Assembly: GCF_010093595.1 (NCBI RefSeq)
Contig: NW_022985445.1
Location: 589,106-653,105, forward strand
Source of the DNA: Mytilinidion resinicola
Taxonomy: Eukaryota; Ascomycota; Dothideomycetes; Mytilinidiales; Mytilinidiaceae
Direction of reading: 5' to 3'
Length of the DNA: 64,000 bases
Below the pieces are notes generated by a model, which saw only the letters and a program-made list of their open reading frames with translations, made no database searches and was not told the DNA's origin. This document shows, piece by piece, positions 10,888 through 21,704 of this stretch. The position numbers and the translations under genes are program-made. The first letter of the stretch is position 1. Each line of letters starts with the position of its first letter.

Positions 10888-11154
10888 CATGGTTCGGAAT
10901 ACCTTCACCGCTGGTCGCTAGCTGTCGAGTCAAGAAGTAAAGAACAATCACGCAACTATGGGCGACACGAGAGCAAAGTCATCAACACGAACAACCACGG
11001 GAATAAGATGACACGAGGGCGGCTTGTGTATTAATTCATTGATTTGCAGGTTGGCCTGCTATCGTCAACGCCATAGGGTGTAATCGATGATCGTCTAAGC
11101 GCCTTGCCCGACAAGGTAGACTGAGCGAGTCTGAACCGCCATCTTGAACTTGGT

Positions 11155-11627
11155 CTACTTGTCTGCGATGGGGAAATCGCTGCCGGTGGTGTTCTTGTAC
11201 TGCTTGCGAATGAAGTCGGAGATCTGCTCGTCCTTGGCCTGCTCGATGGCCGACTCGTTGCTCTGGTCGCCGGCTCCGAGAAACTTCTCTTGGACGAAAT
11301 CGACACCTGGTGCGGCGTTAGCAATGGCTTGGTAGATACTAATCTAGTGTGAACTCACCCTTGTCCAAGTAGTCCTCGTTCTTCTCGCTCTCCCTTCCGC
11401 CGCCGGCTGCGCTGTTGAGCTTGTCGCCAATGCCGCCGAGGAAACCGCCTCCCTGCTTCTGCTCGCCGCCTTGTTGCTGCTGGCCGCCCTGATGCTGCTG
11501 GCCCTGACCCTCGTTCTGGTTGTCGCCACCGGTAAACTTGTTGACGAAATCTACACCAATTAGCTCAGTCCGATTATACCTAGCCGCTGGAGCTGATGAG
11601 TGGAGGGGATATGAAACACGAACCCAT
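11155..11627 (-). CDS. Small Gln/Gly-rich conserved fungal protein, likely stress-related
   Basis: Three exons, 11627-11624 (only ATGG), 11550-11359 and 11306-11155, give 115 aa. It starts MDFVNKFTGG, continues with a Gln/Gly-rich tract (QQQQGGEQKQGGGFLGG), and then has two conserved-looking blocks: ESEKNEDYLDKGVDFVQEKF and AIEQAKDEQISDFIRKQY. Proteins of this type are common in Pezizomycotina and are sometimes labelled DNA-damage-responsive; that label is from memory and weak. A TATATAAA element (about 11728-11736, minus strand) lies about 100 bp upstream, and an AGGGG stress-response-like core is at 11764-11768. The 4-nt first exon is inferred because it alone supplies an ATG in phase. Confidence 0.75.
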
Positions 11628-12108
11628 GGTTATTGATTGATTAGGTATGGTATTTGTGAGGTGTTTATGAGGTGGTGGTGTGGAGGGTGTCGATTGAATA
11701 CTGTGAGAATTTGAAGGAAAGCAGTGTTTATATATGGTGAAAGGAGCAGAGGATTGCGTCAGGAGGGGAAGCAGCCTTGATCACGCCCTTGAACGCCGGC
11801 GGGCACGAGCTTTCCATGGTTTGCTCTGGGCAGCAAGCACCCAAGTGGCCAGACACGGCATCATTCTGGGTTCACGTCTTGGAACGCGGTCTTGGCTGTA
11901 TGAGCATACGGCCACTCCGACGAATGGATGGTGGGGCACAGGCCGAGATCGAGAAGAACCCCGCGGCTAGAGATTCGATAAGCGAAAAAGCAGCTCACGC
12001 CTAAGCACATTCACCACCTTCAGACCATACTATGCCTTATCCGAGTGCAACACTGAGCCGTTTGTCTTGCGCCCGTCCTCCACTTGCCGACCTGCTGCAT
12101 GCTCCACT
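11628..12108. promoter_or_regulatory. Divergent promoter, small stress-type gene and CobW GTPase
   Basis: A stretch of 481 bp without a supportable gene. It contains TATATAAA on the minus strand near 11728-11736 and an AGGGG core at 11764-11768, both suited to the leftward gene. The frames 11734-11970 and 11777-12004 show no motif. Confidence 0.45.
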
Positions 12109-13308
12109 ATGGCTCCTCTTCGCCCAATCCCGGTTACCATCATGTATGTGTCTCACAGCCGCCAGCCGCCGCATCGTTGACAGCTCAGAACTGGCTTCCT
12201 AGGATCGGGAAAGACGACCCTCATCCTCAACCTCATCCCCCAGCTACCCAAGTCCTACAAGCTTGCCCTCCTCAAGAATGAGTTTGGTGATGTCGCCGTC
12301 GACTCGCAGCTCGCCTCGTCCTCTGCCATCTCCGGCGTGCAGGAGCTTCTTAACGGATGCATCTGTTGCAACCTCGTCGGCCAGCTTTCTGATACCCTGG
12401 AAACCCTCTCTCGCGACGTAACACCCGACCGTATTATTATCGAAACTTCTGGCTCCGCATTTCCAGCCACTTTGGCAATGGAGGTGAACCGCATTGCCGA
12501 AAAGACCGGAGGATATGTGCTGGATGGAGTCATGAGCGTTATTGATGTCGAGAACTGGAAGGGCTACGAGGACACAAGCCTTACGGCCAAACTACAGGCC
12601 CGGTATACCGATCTGATTGTGTTGAATAAGTGGGAGCTTGTCGACGAACGCAAGCTCGAAGACTGTGAGGATCGCATCCTGGACCTTGAGGTTGATCCAC
12701 CGACGCCGAGATCGAAGAGCGACAAGGGCTGGGTGAACAAGGACATAGTGTTTGGTCTGGATGCCAAGCTGGCCAAACTGGTCGACAGCGAACATGAACA
12801 CCACCATGATCACGACCATCAGAGCGAAGTCGAGGTCCTGTCGGTAACCTTGTCGTCGCCGGCCGAGAGGCTGGGCATCGACCTCGCGAGGTTTGAGAAG
12901 TTGCTCGAAGAAGCTTCCAAAGATGAAATCTATCGGATCAAAGGGATCTTATATGCCTCATCTGCTCCTCGGTCTTCCATGGAAAACAAACCAAAAGAGT
13001 TTGCAGCTGGCCTGGCTGTGGGTGCTCCTTCTCGGTATATTTTGAACTGGGCATTTGGACGTTGGAGCTTCACGCCTGCACCATTTGACTCTGCAAATGT
13101 AACTCCACTAGCTTCGGGAACTGCAACACCCTCCTCGTCCTCGGGAGCCGCGACACCACTTACGGCTGCGGATGAGCCAACGTTGAGAATGACAGTCATC
13201 ACCGCCCGGTACGAATCGTCGAAATGGCAGAAGCGACTTGAGGCTGGCGAGTTCACTACATTAGAGCATGGCAGCGTAGGTTCTTTGAGCGTGAAGAGAG
13301 TCACATAA
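12109..13308 (+). CDS. CobW/COG0523-family GTPase (metallochaperone type, Zng1-like)
   Basis: G3E GTPase that delivers metal ions; eukaryotic members of the ZNG1 type act on zinc enzymes. Two exons, 12109-12143 and 12189-13308, give 384 aa. The Walker A motif is GFLGSGKTT (about residues 14-22), created by splicing of the first intron. The metal-binding motif GCICC places cysteines at about 69, 71 and 72. The switch region has ETSGSAFP, and the base-recognition motif is NKWE (158-161), replacing NKxD as is usual in this family. A His-rich loop (HEHHHDHDH, about 213-221) is typical of zinc handlers. The C-terminal CobW_C-like region ends with LEHGSVGSLSVKRVT. A Ser/Thr/Ala linker at about residues 320-345 is low complexity. 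Confidence 0.93.
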
Positions 13309-13517
13309 TACTACATTAGTCGCATTTAAAGGGATACTACGGGCATAGAGGGCAAAGATCTGACAGGTAAGAACAGATTGTGATATCCTCTGCAAAATTA
13401 TCTCGAATTAGAACCGAATGTGGGGAGAAGGAATTTTATTCATCATGTCTTGATATCCGCTAGAGAACTCTCTTGAAATCAACCTTGAAGCTACCAGTGT
13501 TGCCCTCATCATCTCAT

Positions 13518-13953
13518 CTACCTCGTAAACCCTCCAGCGTGGACGATGACCCTAGCATCGATCGGGGCAGCTAATAGCCCTTCCGCCTCTGCCCTCGTCT
13601 TCAACTCGCTGTAGTAGACCTGCCCGCGGTGCGCTGCGACAGCATCCAGGTTCTTGTACCTATTGCTTGGTCAGCATCGGCGTAGCAATAATTCTAGGAT
13701 ATTTGGGCAAACAGACTTCTCGATGAACACGAACTGGCCGTTCTTCTCGTCCCAATAGAACTCGTACTGCAACGCGCCAGGCTCGTTCTCTTTGACTTTG
13801 GCCGCCAGGTCCTCGAGGCCGGCTTGAGCCTGGTTCGTGAGTTAGTGGTTTGGGTTCATGGTAGGCGGGGGTGTCAATTGAGCGTCTACATACCTGTTCC
13901 TTCTTTCCCGGGGCGGGCGTGATGAACGCAATGACGGAGACAGTGTCAGACAT
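13518..13953 (-). CDS. Antibiotic-biosynthesis-monooxygenase (ABM)-fold small protein
   Basis: Three exons, 13953-13894, 13829-13717 and 13659-13518, give 104 aa, the size of a single ABM (dimeric alpha/beta barrel) domain. MSDTVSVIAFITPAPGKKEQ forms strand 1 and helix 1. ENEPGALQYEFYWDEKNGQF followed by VFIEK is the signature of the fold, and the third exon supplies LDAVAAHRGQVYYSEL. Proteins with this fold include small cofactor-free oxygenases and isomerases. The substrate cannot be inferred. A TATAAG element near 14048-14054 (minus strand) lies about 95 bp upstream. Confidence 0.85.
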
Positions 13954-14610
13954 GATGTACGAGTCGGAGAGCGAGCTTCCGAATGTTCAATTGAAGTTGC
14001 TGCTTGCTGGTCGTATCGGAGCTGTAGCGAGGGAGACAAAGCTCATACTTATAGTTCCACCACCCACCGCGCGCCCCGCATTCAAATAAATCCCCACTAC
14101 ACCGCTGGCGTCAGCCCCCCTGCTGATGATAGCACACGAATCGTGTAGCGTTCTAGAGATTGCTAAGCTCGTTAACTGTTCAGCTCTCTGACGTGAGGTG
14201 GAGTGCTAGCAGGGCAGTGCAGGGATCTACTTTCTGCGCCGAGGTTCGCTGTTATTGCCTAAGTGGACGCGAAGGATTTACTGTGGAGTAAATGCTGCAG
14301 TGTTGAGTTTCTTGTTAATTTGATGTGCTTGGAGCGAAGGAGTTATTATTGGGTTGCTTATTGCTGGACGTGAGAATGAAGGCGGTTTTGAAAGCAATAT
14401 GGAGAAGCAGCCACTATCGCGAGTATGAGAACAAGCCACAAGCTTTCATATGAACATCCAGTACGAAGGGACACGTGTCGATCGGGTACGTTAGTATGGC
14501 ATATATCATATAAATGCTATGCATGAAATAGCAGCTCCCCTACCCCTCACTATCCCACTCCCCCACCTCGCGAAAACACGTGACTAGGTAGCATGTCAAT
14601 CACCATCCTC
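13954..14610. other. Intergenic: ABM gene promoter and ligase 3' flank
   Basis: A stretch of 657 bp. Its left part should contain the ABM gene promoter (TATAAG near 14048) and its right part the 3' UTR of the leftward ligase gene, which stops at 14611. No other structure is seen. Confidence 0.4.
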
Positions 14611-16638
14611 TCACAGCTTCGCCCCCTGCTCCCTCTTCACCAGCGCCCTCAAATCCTTCCTCAAAATCTTCCCAGCCGGACTCTTTGGAATCGCATCCAG
14701 GAAAACCACACCGCCTCTCAGCTGCTTGTGGCTGGCCACATTCTCCTTAACCCACGACATAATCTTCTCCGCACTAATCTTCTTCTCGTCCGCCACCACG
14801 TACGCGCGCGGAACCTCGTTCGTGCCGTCGTCGCTGTCTACCCCAATAACCGCGGCATCAAGGACATCGGGATGACTCACGAGCAGAGCTTCTAGCTCAG
14901 CGGGTGCTACTTGAAGCCCCTTGTACTTAATGAGCTCTTTCTTGCGGTCGACGATGTAGAAGAGCCCGTTGCGAAACTCGCCAATATCACCTGTGCAGAA
15001 CCAGCCGTCGACGAAGGCCTCCTTGTCCGCGGCTTCGTTGTTATGGTACCCTTTCGCCACGACGGGGCCTTTCACGAGGACTTCGCCGGGCTTCCCGGGC
15101 TCGACGTCGCGGCCGTCCTCGTCGACTATTCTCGCGAGCATGCTAGGGATGAGGGGGGACACGCTGCCTGTGTCGTCGTTCATGCCGAAGGGCATTACGG
15201 TTGCGGAGCCGGTCGTCTCGGAGAGGCCCCAGGTCTGGCTGATGAAGGTCTTGCCGCGGCTGAGCTTCTGGCTGGCGGCGTGTTGGAGCTCCTTTCCGAG
15301 CGGCGCGGCGCCGCTGATGGCGACTTCAAGGGAGTCGAAGTGGTCGGTTACGGCGGGGGATTTGGCGATGAGGAGGTAGATGGGTGGGACGGTGAAGAAG
15401 AATGTTATTTGGTATTTCTAGGGTTCGCTCAAGTCAGCCGGTGCAACTAGGAGTTAGTTCGAGAGAGTCTTTCCTACCTTGTTGTATTCTAGAAACTCTG
15501 AGAACGAGAATTTGGGCATCCAGTAGGTTGGCCCGCCCATGTAGAAGGGGTTGATGAAGTATCCCTGTATGCCGGCAATGTGAGCGGTGGGTAGATGGGC
15601 GAGCGTTGAGTATTTGAAGTCTGGTTTGTTCTGGACCATGTACTGCTTAAACATGTCCCCGGGTATGACAGCTTCAGCGACGAGGTTTCGATGGGATAAT
15701 CGCACGCCTGTTGTGGTATTTTAGTGACTATAATTGCTCGATGATCTTTGGTCTGATATCTGTCCAAGTGATCTCTTCCAGCCCCAAAAATACAAGTTAG
15801 TAAGAAGAGAAGCTGTACGTACCTTTCGGTAGTCCCGTCGTCCCACTCGAATAAATCAACACAATCATACTCTCATCCAAAGCCGCTGGATCCGTAATCT
15901 TCTCCCACGGCAACCTACTCCCTTCATCCACCAGCTCCTTCCCCAACTCCCCTCCCTTCTCCACAGCCTTCAAACCCCACGTCTCTCCCTCACCCATAAC
16001 CAGAACCCGTCCACCACCATTCTCCCCCCACCCGGCCAACTCCGCCGCTTGCACCGCCACTTCCTTAGTAGCTTCAACGCAACATAGCACCTTACTCCCA
16101 GCCTCTTTGATCTGCGCACTAAGCTCCTTCGATGTGCTAGCTGAGCTAGCGGCCGAAAAGACGCCCCCAGCCGCAATAGCGGCGTACACCAGCACAGGAA
16201 GTAGGTGGTGCCCTGTGGACATGACCGAGACGACGTCCCGGTTAGGGCCTGATGCGCCAATGGAGAAATGGTTCCGGAGAGCTGCGGCAGTGGCTTCAGT
16301 CAGGAGGCGAGCGCGGGCGACGGTAAGGATGTGCGAGGGGTTCGCCGCGGAGATGTGGATTGGGGTGTCTGGTTTGGCGGAGGTGTGGGGGGAGTCTGGG
16401 GCAGATTAGTGAGAGATCCCGCGGGTATGATTGTTTTGATGATTTGGAATATATTAGAGGGACAGAGATGCATATACAGAAAGTGAGAGAGTGAAGTTGG
16501 ACAGAGTAAAGATGAATGAAACGCTTTATTGCCTCACTCACCAAATAGTAAACTCAACACATCCAAATCCGGAATCGGATACTCCTTCGCAGCCCTGTAA
16601 ATGATCCCTTGAGAAGTTCTCTCCACAATAGTCGTCAT
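14611..16638 (-). CDS. Peroxisomal acyl-CoA / 4-coumarate-CoA ligase-like enzyme
   Basis: Adenylate-forming enzyme that activates a carboxylic acid to an acyl-AMP and then a CoA thioester. Four exons, 16638-16542, 16395-15823, 15707-15478 and 15417-14611, give 568 aa, normal for the 4CL-like group. The AMP-binding P-loop YSSGTTGLPKG is at about 214-224, split by intron 2. Other core motifs are GAAPLGKEL, SQTWGLSETTG, GWFCTGDIGEF, DRKKELIKYKG and the C-terminal catalytic lysine in PKSPAGKILRKDL. The protein ends in AKL, a peroxisomal targeting signal of the SKL type. That points to beta-oxidation of fatty, aromatic or secondary-metabolite acids rather than lignin metabolism. The substrate cannot be read from sequence. 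Confidence 0.93.
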
Positions 16639-17521
16639 AGCTCTCCTCGGCCAGCACGAAAGCCGATACCCAGATTAAGGAATCAAGTAATCAGTCTCGC
16701 GCCCTTAGGAATCTACCTCAGACCAAGAACCCGAAATCTAAGCTGAAGGACACGCTCGCAAACACGCGGTCTACCTATGACGACGGCAACAACAGGTACT
16801 TAAGTTTGATGGCGCCCGGCGCGTAATTTGCCAGAGCACACGACCCTTGGTGGAGATGGGAGATATAGGAAACAAGCACAGCGTATCACGAACAGCTAGG
16901 GCAATTGACAAGAGATGCAGGGCCGTAAGGGCCTGACTTAACTCCTTACATAGCTGAGGCTCTGCAGGGGTGGAGGGGGGACGATCGCCTGTGCCGCGGT
17001 GTGGTCGAAGATGCGTTTTGGGAATGGTGAAGAGGAGGTAGCCTCGGTTGATACCCCACGTCTTCTAGTTGCTGACGCGGTGTGGGGACGGCTCGCTGGG
17101 GACATGGGGTTAGTGTGTTGTCTGATTGATGGAGTATTCGAGTCAGCGTTGCGAGCAGGTGTGATTGGACAGCAGGTAATACTTTCTTTTCTTTTTCCTA
17201 CTCCATTTATAGAGGATGGAAATCCGAATACTGGGTCCTGACACATGCACTGAACTACCACGAATAGTAGCTGAACAGTATGCACATATCGTTGACACTC
17301 GAGTCTGTGTGCTGCTTCAGTAAGTAGGAACCCTTATTATACAACGATACAACCCGGTCATGACCCATAGTTTTCATCCTGGACACTCCAACAGTTTCAT
17401 ACGCCGACAGGACACCCTTGAGTAGCGTCGTCTCGTCATTATGTTAGCCAGGTTTGGTATAATCCAATGGGAGTGATGATCGTGCTCATTCCGAAGGAGA
17501 AGCACCCGAAAGAGGAGCATC
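16639..17521. other. Gene-free 880 bp: ligase promoter and La-gene 3' flank
   Basis: Short frames at 16938-17285 exist on both strands, but none has a motif, a plausible splice structure or codon bias. The left part should be the promoter of the leftward ligase gene. Nothing else is seen. Confidence 0.4.
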
Positions 17522-19336
17522 TCAGTCCGAAACAGGAGCTCCGGAGCAGGTGATGCCCGCCTTTCGCTGCAGTTGGTCCCAGCAGGCTTTTGCCTCCTCA
17601 AGATTGAGAATTTTTGCACGAGTGCCTTCCCTCTTGGCTTTCGCCCTTCTCTTCAGAATCTTCTTTCTATCCGTTGAAGAAGGATTCAGGAATACGCTCT
17701 TGTCCGGAATATCCTTCCAGGCTCTAGGCTCATGTTCTGAACTGAGTCTATGCAACCAATTCCCTAATTCGTCCGTCTCCTTCAAGGCCGTGACTTTGTC
17801 GTTGAAGGCCTTCACAATGGCCTCCGCATCTTCCTTCATTGCGAACTGGAGAATCACGAAAAGTTTACCGTAAGTGTGGAACGCTATAAAGGATTCGATG
17901 GGCCGCGGCGAGATGTCTTTGACGAGCTTGAGGATTGTTTGGACAGGAAGTCTCCAAGGCATGTTGCTGAGGCGAACGAACGTCCAGCGGTCGGGAAAAG
18001 CGATCAAGGCATCAGATACAGTTCCAACGGTGTACGTCGCTTCTCTCTGGACCCTAGCCTCCCTTCTCTCCGCTTGCTCTCGTTTAGATTTCGCTATCGC
18101 TTTTCTCTGCAAACGCGCCTCGGAAGGTATCTTACTGTGCTCGATTGCCTTGGCCCGTCGCTGTCTGTCATGATCTACAAGACCTTTGTACTCTTTCGTC
18201 CGTCCATCGTGCTCCTCCCTATGGTTGATTAGCATTCGCCGCTTGAAAGGAGTATCAAGAGACAGATCAACTTACTTGCTCATCACAATCCAATCCTTAG
18301 GTAGACCTTTTTCCAACCACGTCTCCCCGCTACTAAGAGTGATTGAGCCACTGAAAACAACGAATGCGCAGCTCGGGCGGAGGACTTGAATTGCTTGGAT
18401 CGGAAGCAATTTTGCTGAGAGGTCTCCGTTCTTCAAGAGCGATGCCGCAACGCTTGTAGGCCTGACGCACAAAAGTGGGTTACTTGGCTCCACGTAAATT
18501 GTATGGCTGTCCCAGAAGCTGAGGCCCTCCTCCTCCTCCTTGATGGCTGCTGATTCTTCGTCGAGCAAGAATGGGAGTGGGTATGTGGATGGCTTTCGAC
18601 GAACGTGGAGACCATCCTGGGCTATCTCGACGTAGTCTGACGGGAAGGACTGGAGAGCCTGACGGATGATGTCGTGTGTTGCATATGGTTTCATTCTATC
18701 CAGCAAGCGACTGCTGATCAAGGTCTGTAAATGGATGTCTGGTAAGGATTGATCGAGTCAGCAACATTCTCTTAGAGCAGCTTGAGCAAATGAGCTAAAT
18801 AGAAAGAATGCAGGCAAATCTTGGTCAATGATGAATGAACATGTAGCTAAAAGGGACGAGGATGGCAACTTACATCCTGATTCTCCATCGATGACTTTCT
18901 GGAGTCTATTGAGCGAGCTTGTGCTATCTCGATGCGCATAGTCGGAGAAGAAGATCTCAATCCCAAGTGTAACCTCCTTCAGGTAGTCATCATTCACAAT
19001 CCATTTCTGCTTTGGCGTGAAGTTTGATCCCTTCCTAGGCTGATCTCCCTTGGCTTTCTTTGGTACGGTTGTCGTCTCCTCGGCCAGTGGAGTCTGATCA
19101 AGCTTTCGCTTTCCGCGTACCAGCAGAGCCTCATTGTCAGGAGCTTGGCCACCTGTTTGTTGAGTGGATTCGGGGCCGGTGGACTCGGAAGTTTGTAGGG
19201 TTGCAGGACGCGTTGGAGGGACGGCTTGCGGGTCTGCGGTGCCTTCTTCTGCTTGGGCCGGGGCCGGCGGAGGGTTGGGGGTGCGTTTCGCGGGAGGGCG
19301 CATGCCCTTCTTCAGGAGCACGCGAGGAAGGAACAT
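17522..19336 (-). CDS. La-motif RNA-binding protein (LARP/La-like)
   Basis: Three exons, 19336-18874, 18738-18276 and 18218-17522, give 540 aa. The N-terminal 100 residues are Pro/Ala/Thr-rich, followed by basic KRKLDQ and PKKAKG patches (possible nuclear signal). The La winged-helix motif spans about residues 125-215: VTLGIEIFFSDYAHRD, then, after the splice, YIHLQTLISSRLLDRMKPYA, SFPSDYVEI and GLHVRRK. A divergent RRM-like region follows in the last exon (WTFVRLSNMPWRL to FVILQFAMKEDAEAIVKAF), preceded by a long charged helix rich in Lys/Arg/Glu. La proteins protect the U-rich 3' ends of RNA polymerase III transcripts; LARPs have varied roles. The La motif is clear but divergent, so the subfamily is open. 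It is divergent from the WBP11-like gene, with starts 190 bp apart. Confidence 0.78.
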
Positions 19337-19526
19337 GCTTGCTGAAGTTGAGGCGGTTGGTGAAGCAGAGGTTGATGTTGATGAACCTTTGGAACCTCTG
19401 ACGCCACACGCGACTTAGATGTGGTGCACGGACCACACCTTAAATTTGTCTTGGCAGCATCATCTTTCCACGTTCACCTTGGGCCTCAGATCATCTCAAT
19501 TACAACAACCCGCACATACTACGACC

Positions 19527-20582
19527 ATGGCCAAAGAAAAATCAGTCAACCCCGCTCAGGCCGCCCACAAAGCGGAAAAGGCAAAGGCGCTCAAGAAAGG
19601 AAAGGCCCAGGTCCAAGCCCAGCGTCAAGAACGGCTCGCAAAACGCAACCCGGAGCGCCTGCAGCGCGAAATTGAGGACCTCAAGGCTCGGGGGGAGAGC
19701 GGAGACCTACGACCACATGATCGACAGAGACTAGGGCAATTGGAGAAGGAGGCTGCAGCAGTCAAAAAGGCGCGTGAGGCATTAGGGGACAAGGCGCCGC
19801 GTTTCGGGAGTGGTGAAGAGAGGAGAGACGGAAACGATCAAAGAGGTGGTAGAGGCGGGGCAAGAGGTGGAGCGAGGGGAGGTGGTGTGCTAGGCAAGCG
19901 GAGGAGGGACGGCGAGCGGAGTGGCAGGGAGTCGAGCAGCGACACAGACGAAGACGCTCGACACATACCCATGCCGAGGGACACTCCTCCACCTCTCCCA
20001 CGCCGTCACGTCTCTCGTCCGGACAACAACGCAAATGATACACCTCTTGGAGATCCCCGCCTACCACATGTACTCCCACCGAAGCCAGTCGCGAAGATAG
20101 TGTACGAATCCGCACCACAATTACGGGACCTTAGGAAGGAAGCGACGAGCAAATTTGTTCCAACGGCTGTTCAGAGCAAACTCAAGCTGGCAAAGGGTGG
20201 TGTTCAAGGACGGCTTCTTGAGCCAGAAGAGCTGGAAAAGCTAGAAAAGGAGGGATATGCAGCTGCCGGAAAGGCGGCGGAGGCAGGAGCACAAGAAGCA
20301 GAGCATAGGCTGGCAAACCGAGCAGTGGGGAAAGCCGATATGGATTTGGATGCTATTGAGGCCGAGTTTGAGAGAGAGCTGAGAGATATTGAGATGGAGG
20401 ATGCCCGGACCGTGGATCGAGATGCAGAGGGAGCGGCTGAGGCAGCAGTACAAGAGGCAGAGCACCTGATGATAGCTGCAGAAGCAGAGGGGAAGATACG
20501 GGACTCGAAAAGCGAAGGGCATGTAGCTGAGAGACAGCTCCGACATGTGGAGATTGAAGAGGTTGAGGATGAAGACTTGTAA
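19527..20582 (+). CDS. WBP11-like splicing-associated protein
   Basis: Single exon of 351 aa. The N-terminus MAKEKSVNPAQAAHKAEKAK, with the following LKKGKAQVQAQRQERLAKRN, is the conserved Wbp11/Saf1-type N-terminal domain found in spliceosome-associated proteins. An RGG-rich patch (GGRGGARGGARGGG, about 115-130), a basic KRRRDGER and a Pro-rich DTPPPLPRR follow; the last resembles a ligand for WW or SH3 domains. The C-terminal third is an acidic and Ala/Glu-rich helix ending EIEEVEDEDL. The frame is open upstream to 19419, but the first ATG preceding the conserved motif is 19527. It shares a 190-bp divergent promoter with the La-motif gene. Confidence 0.85.
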   Translation: MAKEKSVNPAQAAHKAEKAKALKKGKAQVQAQRQERLAKRNPERLQREIEDLKARGESGDLRPHDRQRLGQLEKEAAAVKKAREALGDKAPRFGSGEERRDGNDQRGGRGGARGGARGGGVLGKRRRDGERSGRESSSDTDEDARHIPMPRDTPPPLPRRHVSRPDNNANDTPLGDPRLPHVLPPKPVAKIVYESAPQLRDLRKEATSKFVPTAVQSKLKLAKGGVQGRLLEPEELEKLEKEGYAAAGKAAEAGAQEAEHRLANRAVGKADMDLDAIEAEFERELRDIEMEDARTVDRDAEGAAEAAVQEAEHLMIAAEAEGKIRDSKSEGHVAERQLRHVEIEEVEDEDL

Positions 20583-21105
20583 GACCCAACATACCCACAG
20601 ATTTATATATCAAGTCAAACACTCTCGTCAGATTATCTGCTAATGAACTACTCCTCCTGGGTGCTGACTATGTGCGAGATTGAGCGGTGGGTTAGAGTAA
20701 TCTCCTTGACAAATTAAGTGCATAGGTCCTTCCGTTGGTCTGTTCGCTCGTTGCGTTTGGTTTGTCTGCTTCGATATGGTATCAGGAATCTATAGAGCCA
20801 AACAGCATCCCTGCCTACCGACGGGTGGTGGCTTTTGACGTAGCCTAGGGAGAAAGCAGATATGTAAACAACATCAACGACCGTTTCACATGGGACAATA
20901 ACAACACATTTCACGAGGTGAATACAAATGAAGTAGAGTTGTTCAGGTCATCGTCATTGTCATAATAACTATGAGGTAGGGGTATAGTGCAAGCCGGGGT
21001 CTATCCTCTGTGTTCTGTGGAAGCCATTGTTGATCATCCTATCCGTCGACTCAAGCCAGTTCCATCGCAGAAACCTCTCCCGAGTGTCCAAGCCGAGTAG
21101 CACGT
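20583..21105. other. Convergent intergenic region
   Basis: A stretch of 523 bp between the 3' ends of the WBP11-like gene (+) and the Hsp12-type gene (-). It should hold both 3' UTRs. The frame 20714-20914 (-) has no motif. Nothing else is seen. Confidence 0.45.
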
Positions 21106-21497
21106 TTATTTCTTCAGAGCATCGGCAACCGACTGAGCGGCGTTGGCGACGGTCTCCTGAGCCTGGTCGAGGAGAGTCTTGCCCTGGGCAGAGGCATCGT
21201 TGGTAGTGCCACGGGTCTCATCGCCGAGCTTCTGGGTGGTGGATTTCTCGCCCTCTGTTTGGAGTCAGTGAATGTGCTCAAGAGATAGAGGACAGGCGGG
21301 CAAACTGACCTGGGACAACAGCGGCAGTGGCCTTGTCAGCGGCACCGGTGATGGTCTCCTTGGTCTGGTCGAGGGTAGACTTCTGCGAGTCGGGAGTGAT
21401 CTTCTCGCCGAGCTGGGTGCTCAGGTCTTTGCGGCTGGGTGTTGTCAGTGGAGGTCTAGCGATTCAAAGACACTAGAACTCACCCGAGGTCAGACAT
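21106..21497 (-). CDS. Hsp12/Hsp9-family stress protein
   Basis: Small hydrophilic protein of the yeast Hsp12 / fission yeast Hsp9 family, which folds on membranes and is strongly induced by heat, osmotic and nutrient stress. Three exons, 21497-21484, 21434-21310 and 21254-21106, give 95 aa. It starts MSDLGRKDLSTQLGEKITPD, the family signature (MSD-GRK-F--K---A--PDSQKS), then SQKSTLDQTKETITGAADKA. The second half is a repeat-like amphipathic helix, TLLDQAQETVANAAQSVADA, ending LKK. The promoter has a TATA element and a stress-response core listed separately. Confidence 0.9.
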
Positions 21498-21610
21498 GGT
21501 GTATTGAGCTGGTAAAAAAGTGTTTGGTTTAGAGGGTTGAGTTGTTGAAGTGAAGTTGAAGTTGGGCAGTGAGTTGGATGAAGAAGAGTAGTCGAGCAGC
21601 TGAGGAGGAC

Positions 21611-21704
21611 GTTTTATAGAAAGGTGTCAGTAGCAAGCCCTACGTCACTTCCTCTTTTTGTTTGTTGCTGCCCCACCTCTACGCCACACCTACCCGCCGC
21701 CCCT
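21611..21704 (-). promoter_or_regulatory. TATA box and STRE-like core of the Hsp12-type gene
   Basis: On the minus strand CTATAAAAC lies at 21611-21619, about 115 bp before the ATG at 21497, and AGGGG (seen as CCCCT at 21700-21704) lies about 205 bp before it. AGGGG is the Msn2/4-type stress-response core that controls HSP12 in yeast. TGACGTAG at about 21647 is CRE-like. Spacing fits, but a single five-base core is weak evidence. Confidence 0.45.

Noticed and set aside
16938..17285. Frames on both strands between the ligase and La-motif genes
   Set aside because: Overlapping, short, no motif or splice logic.
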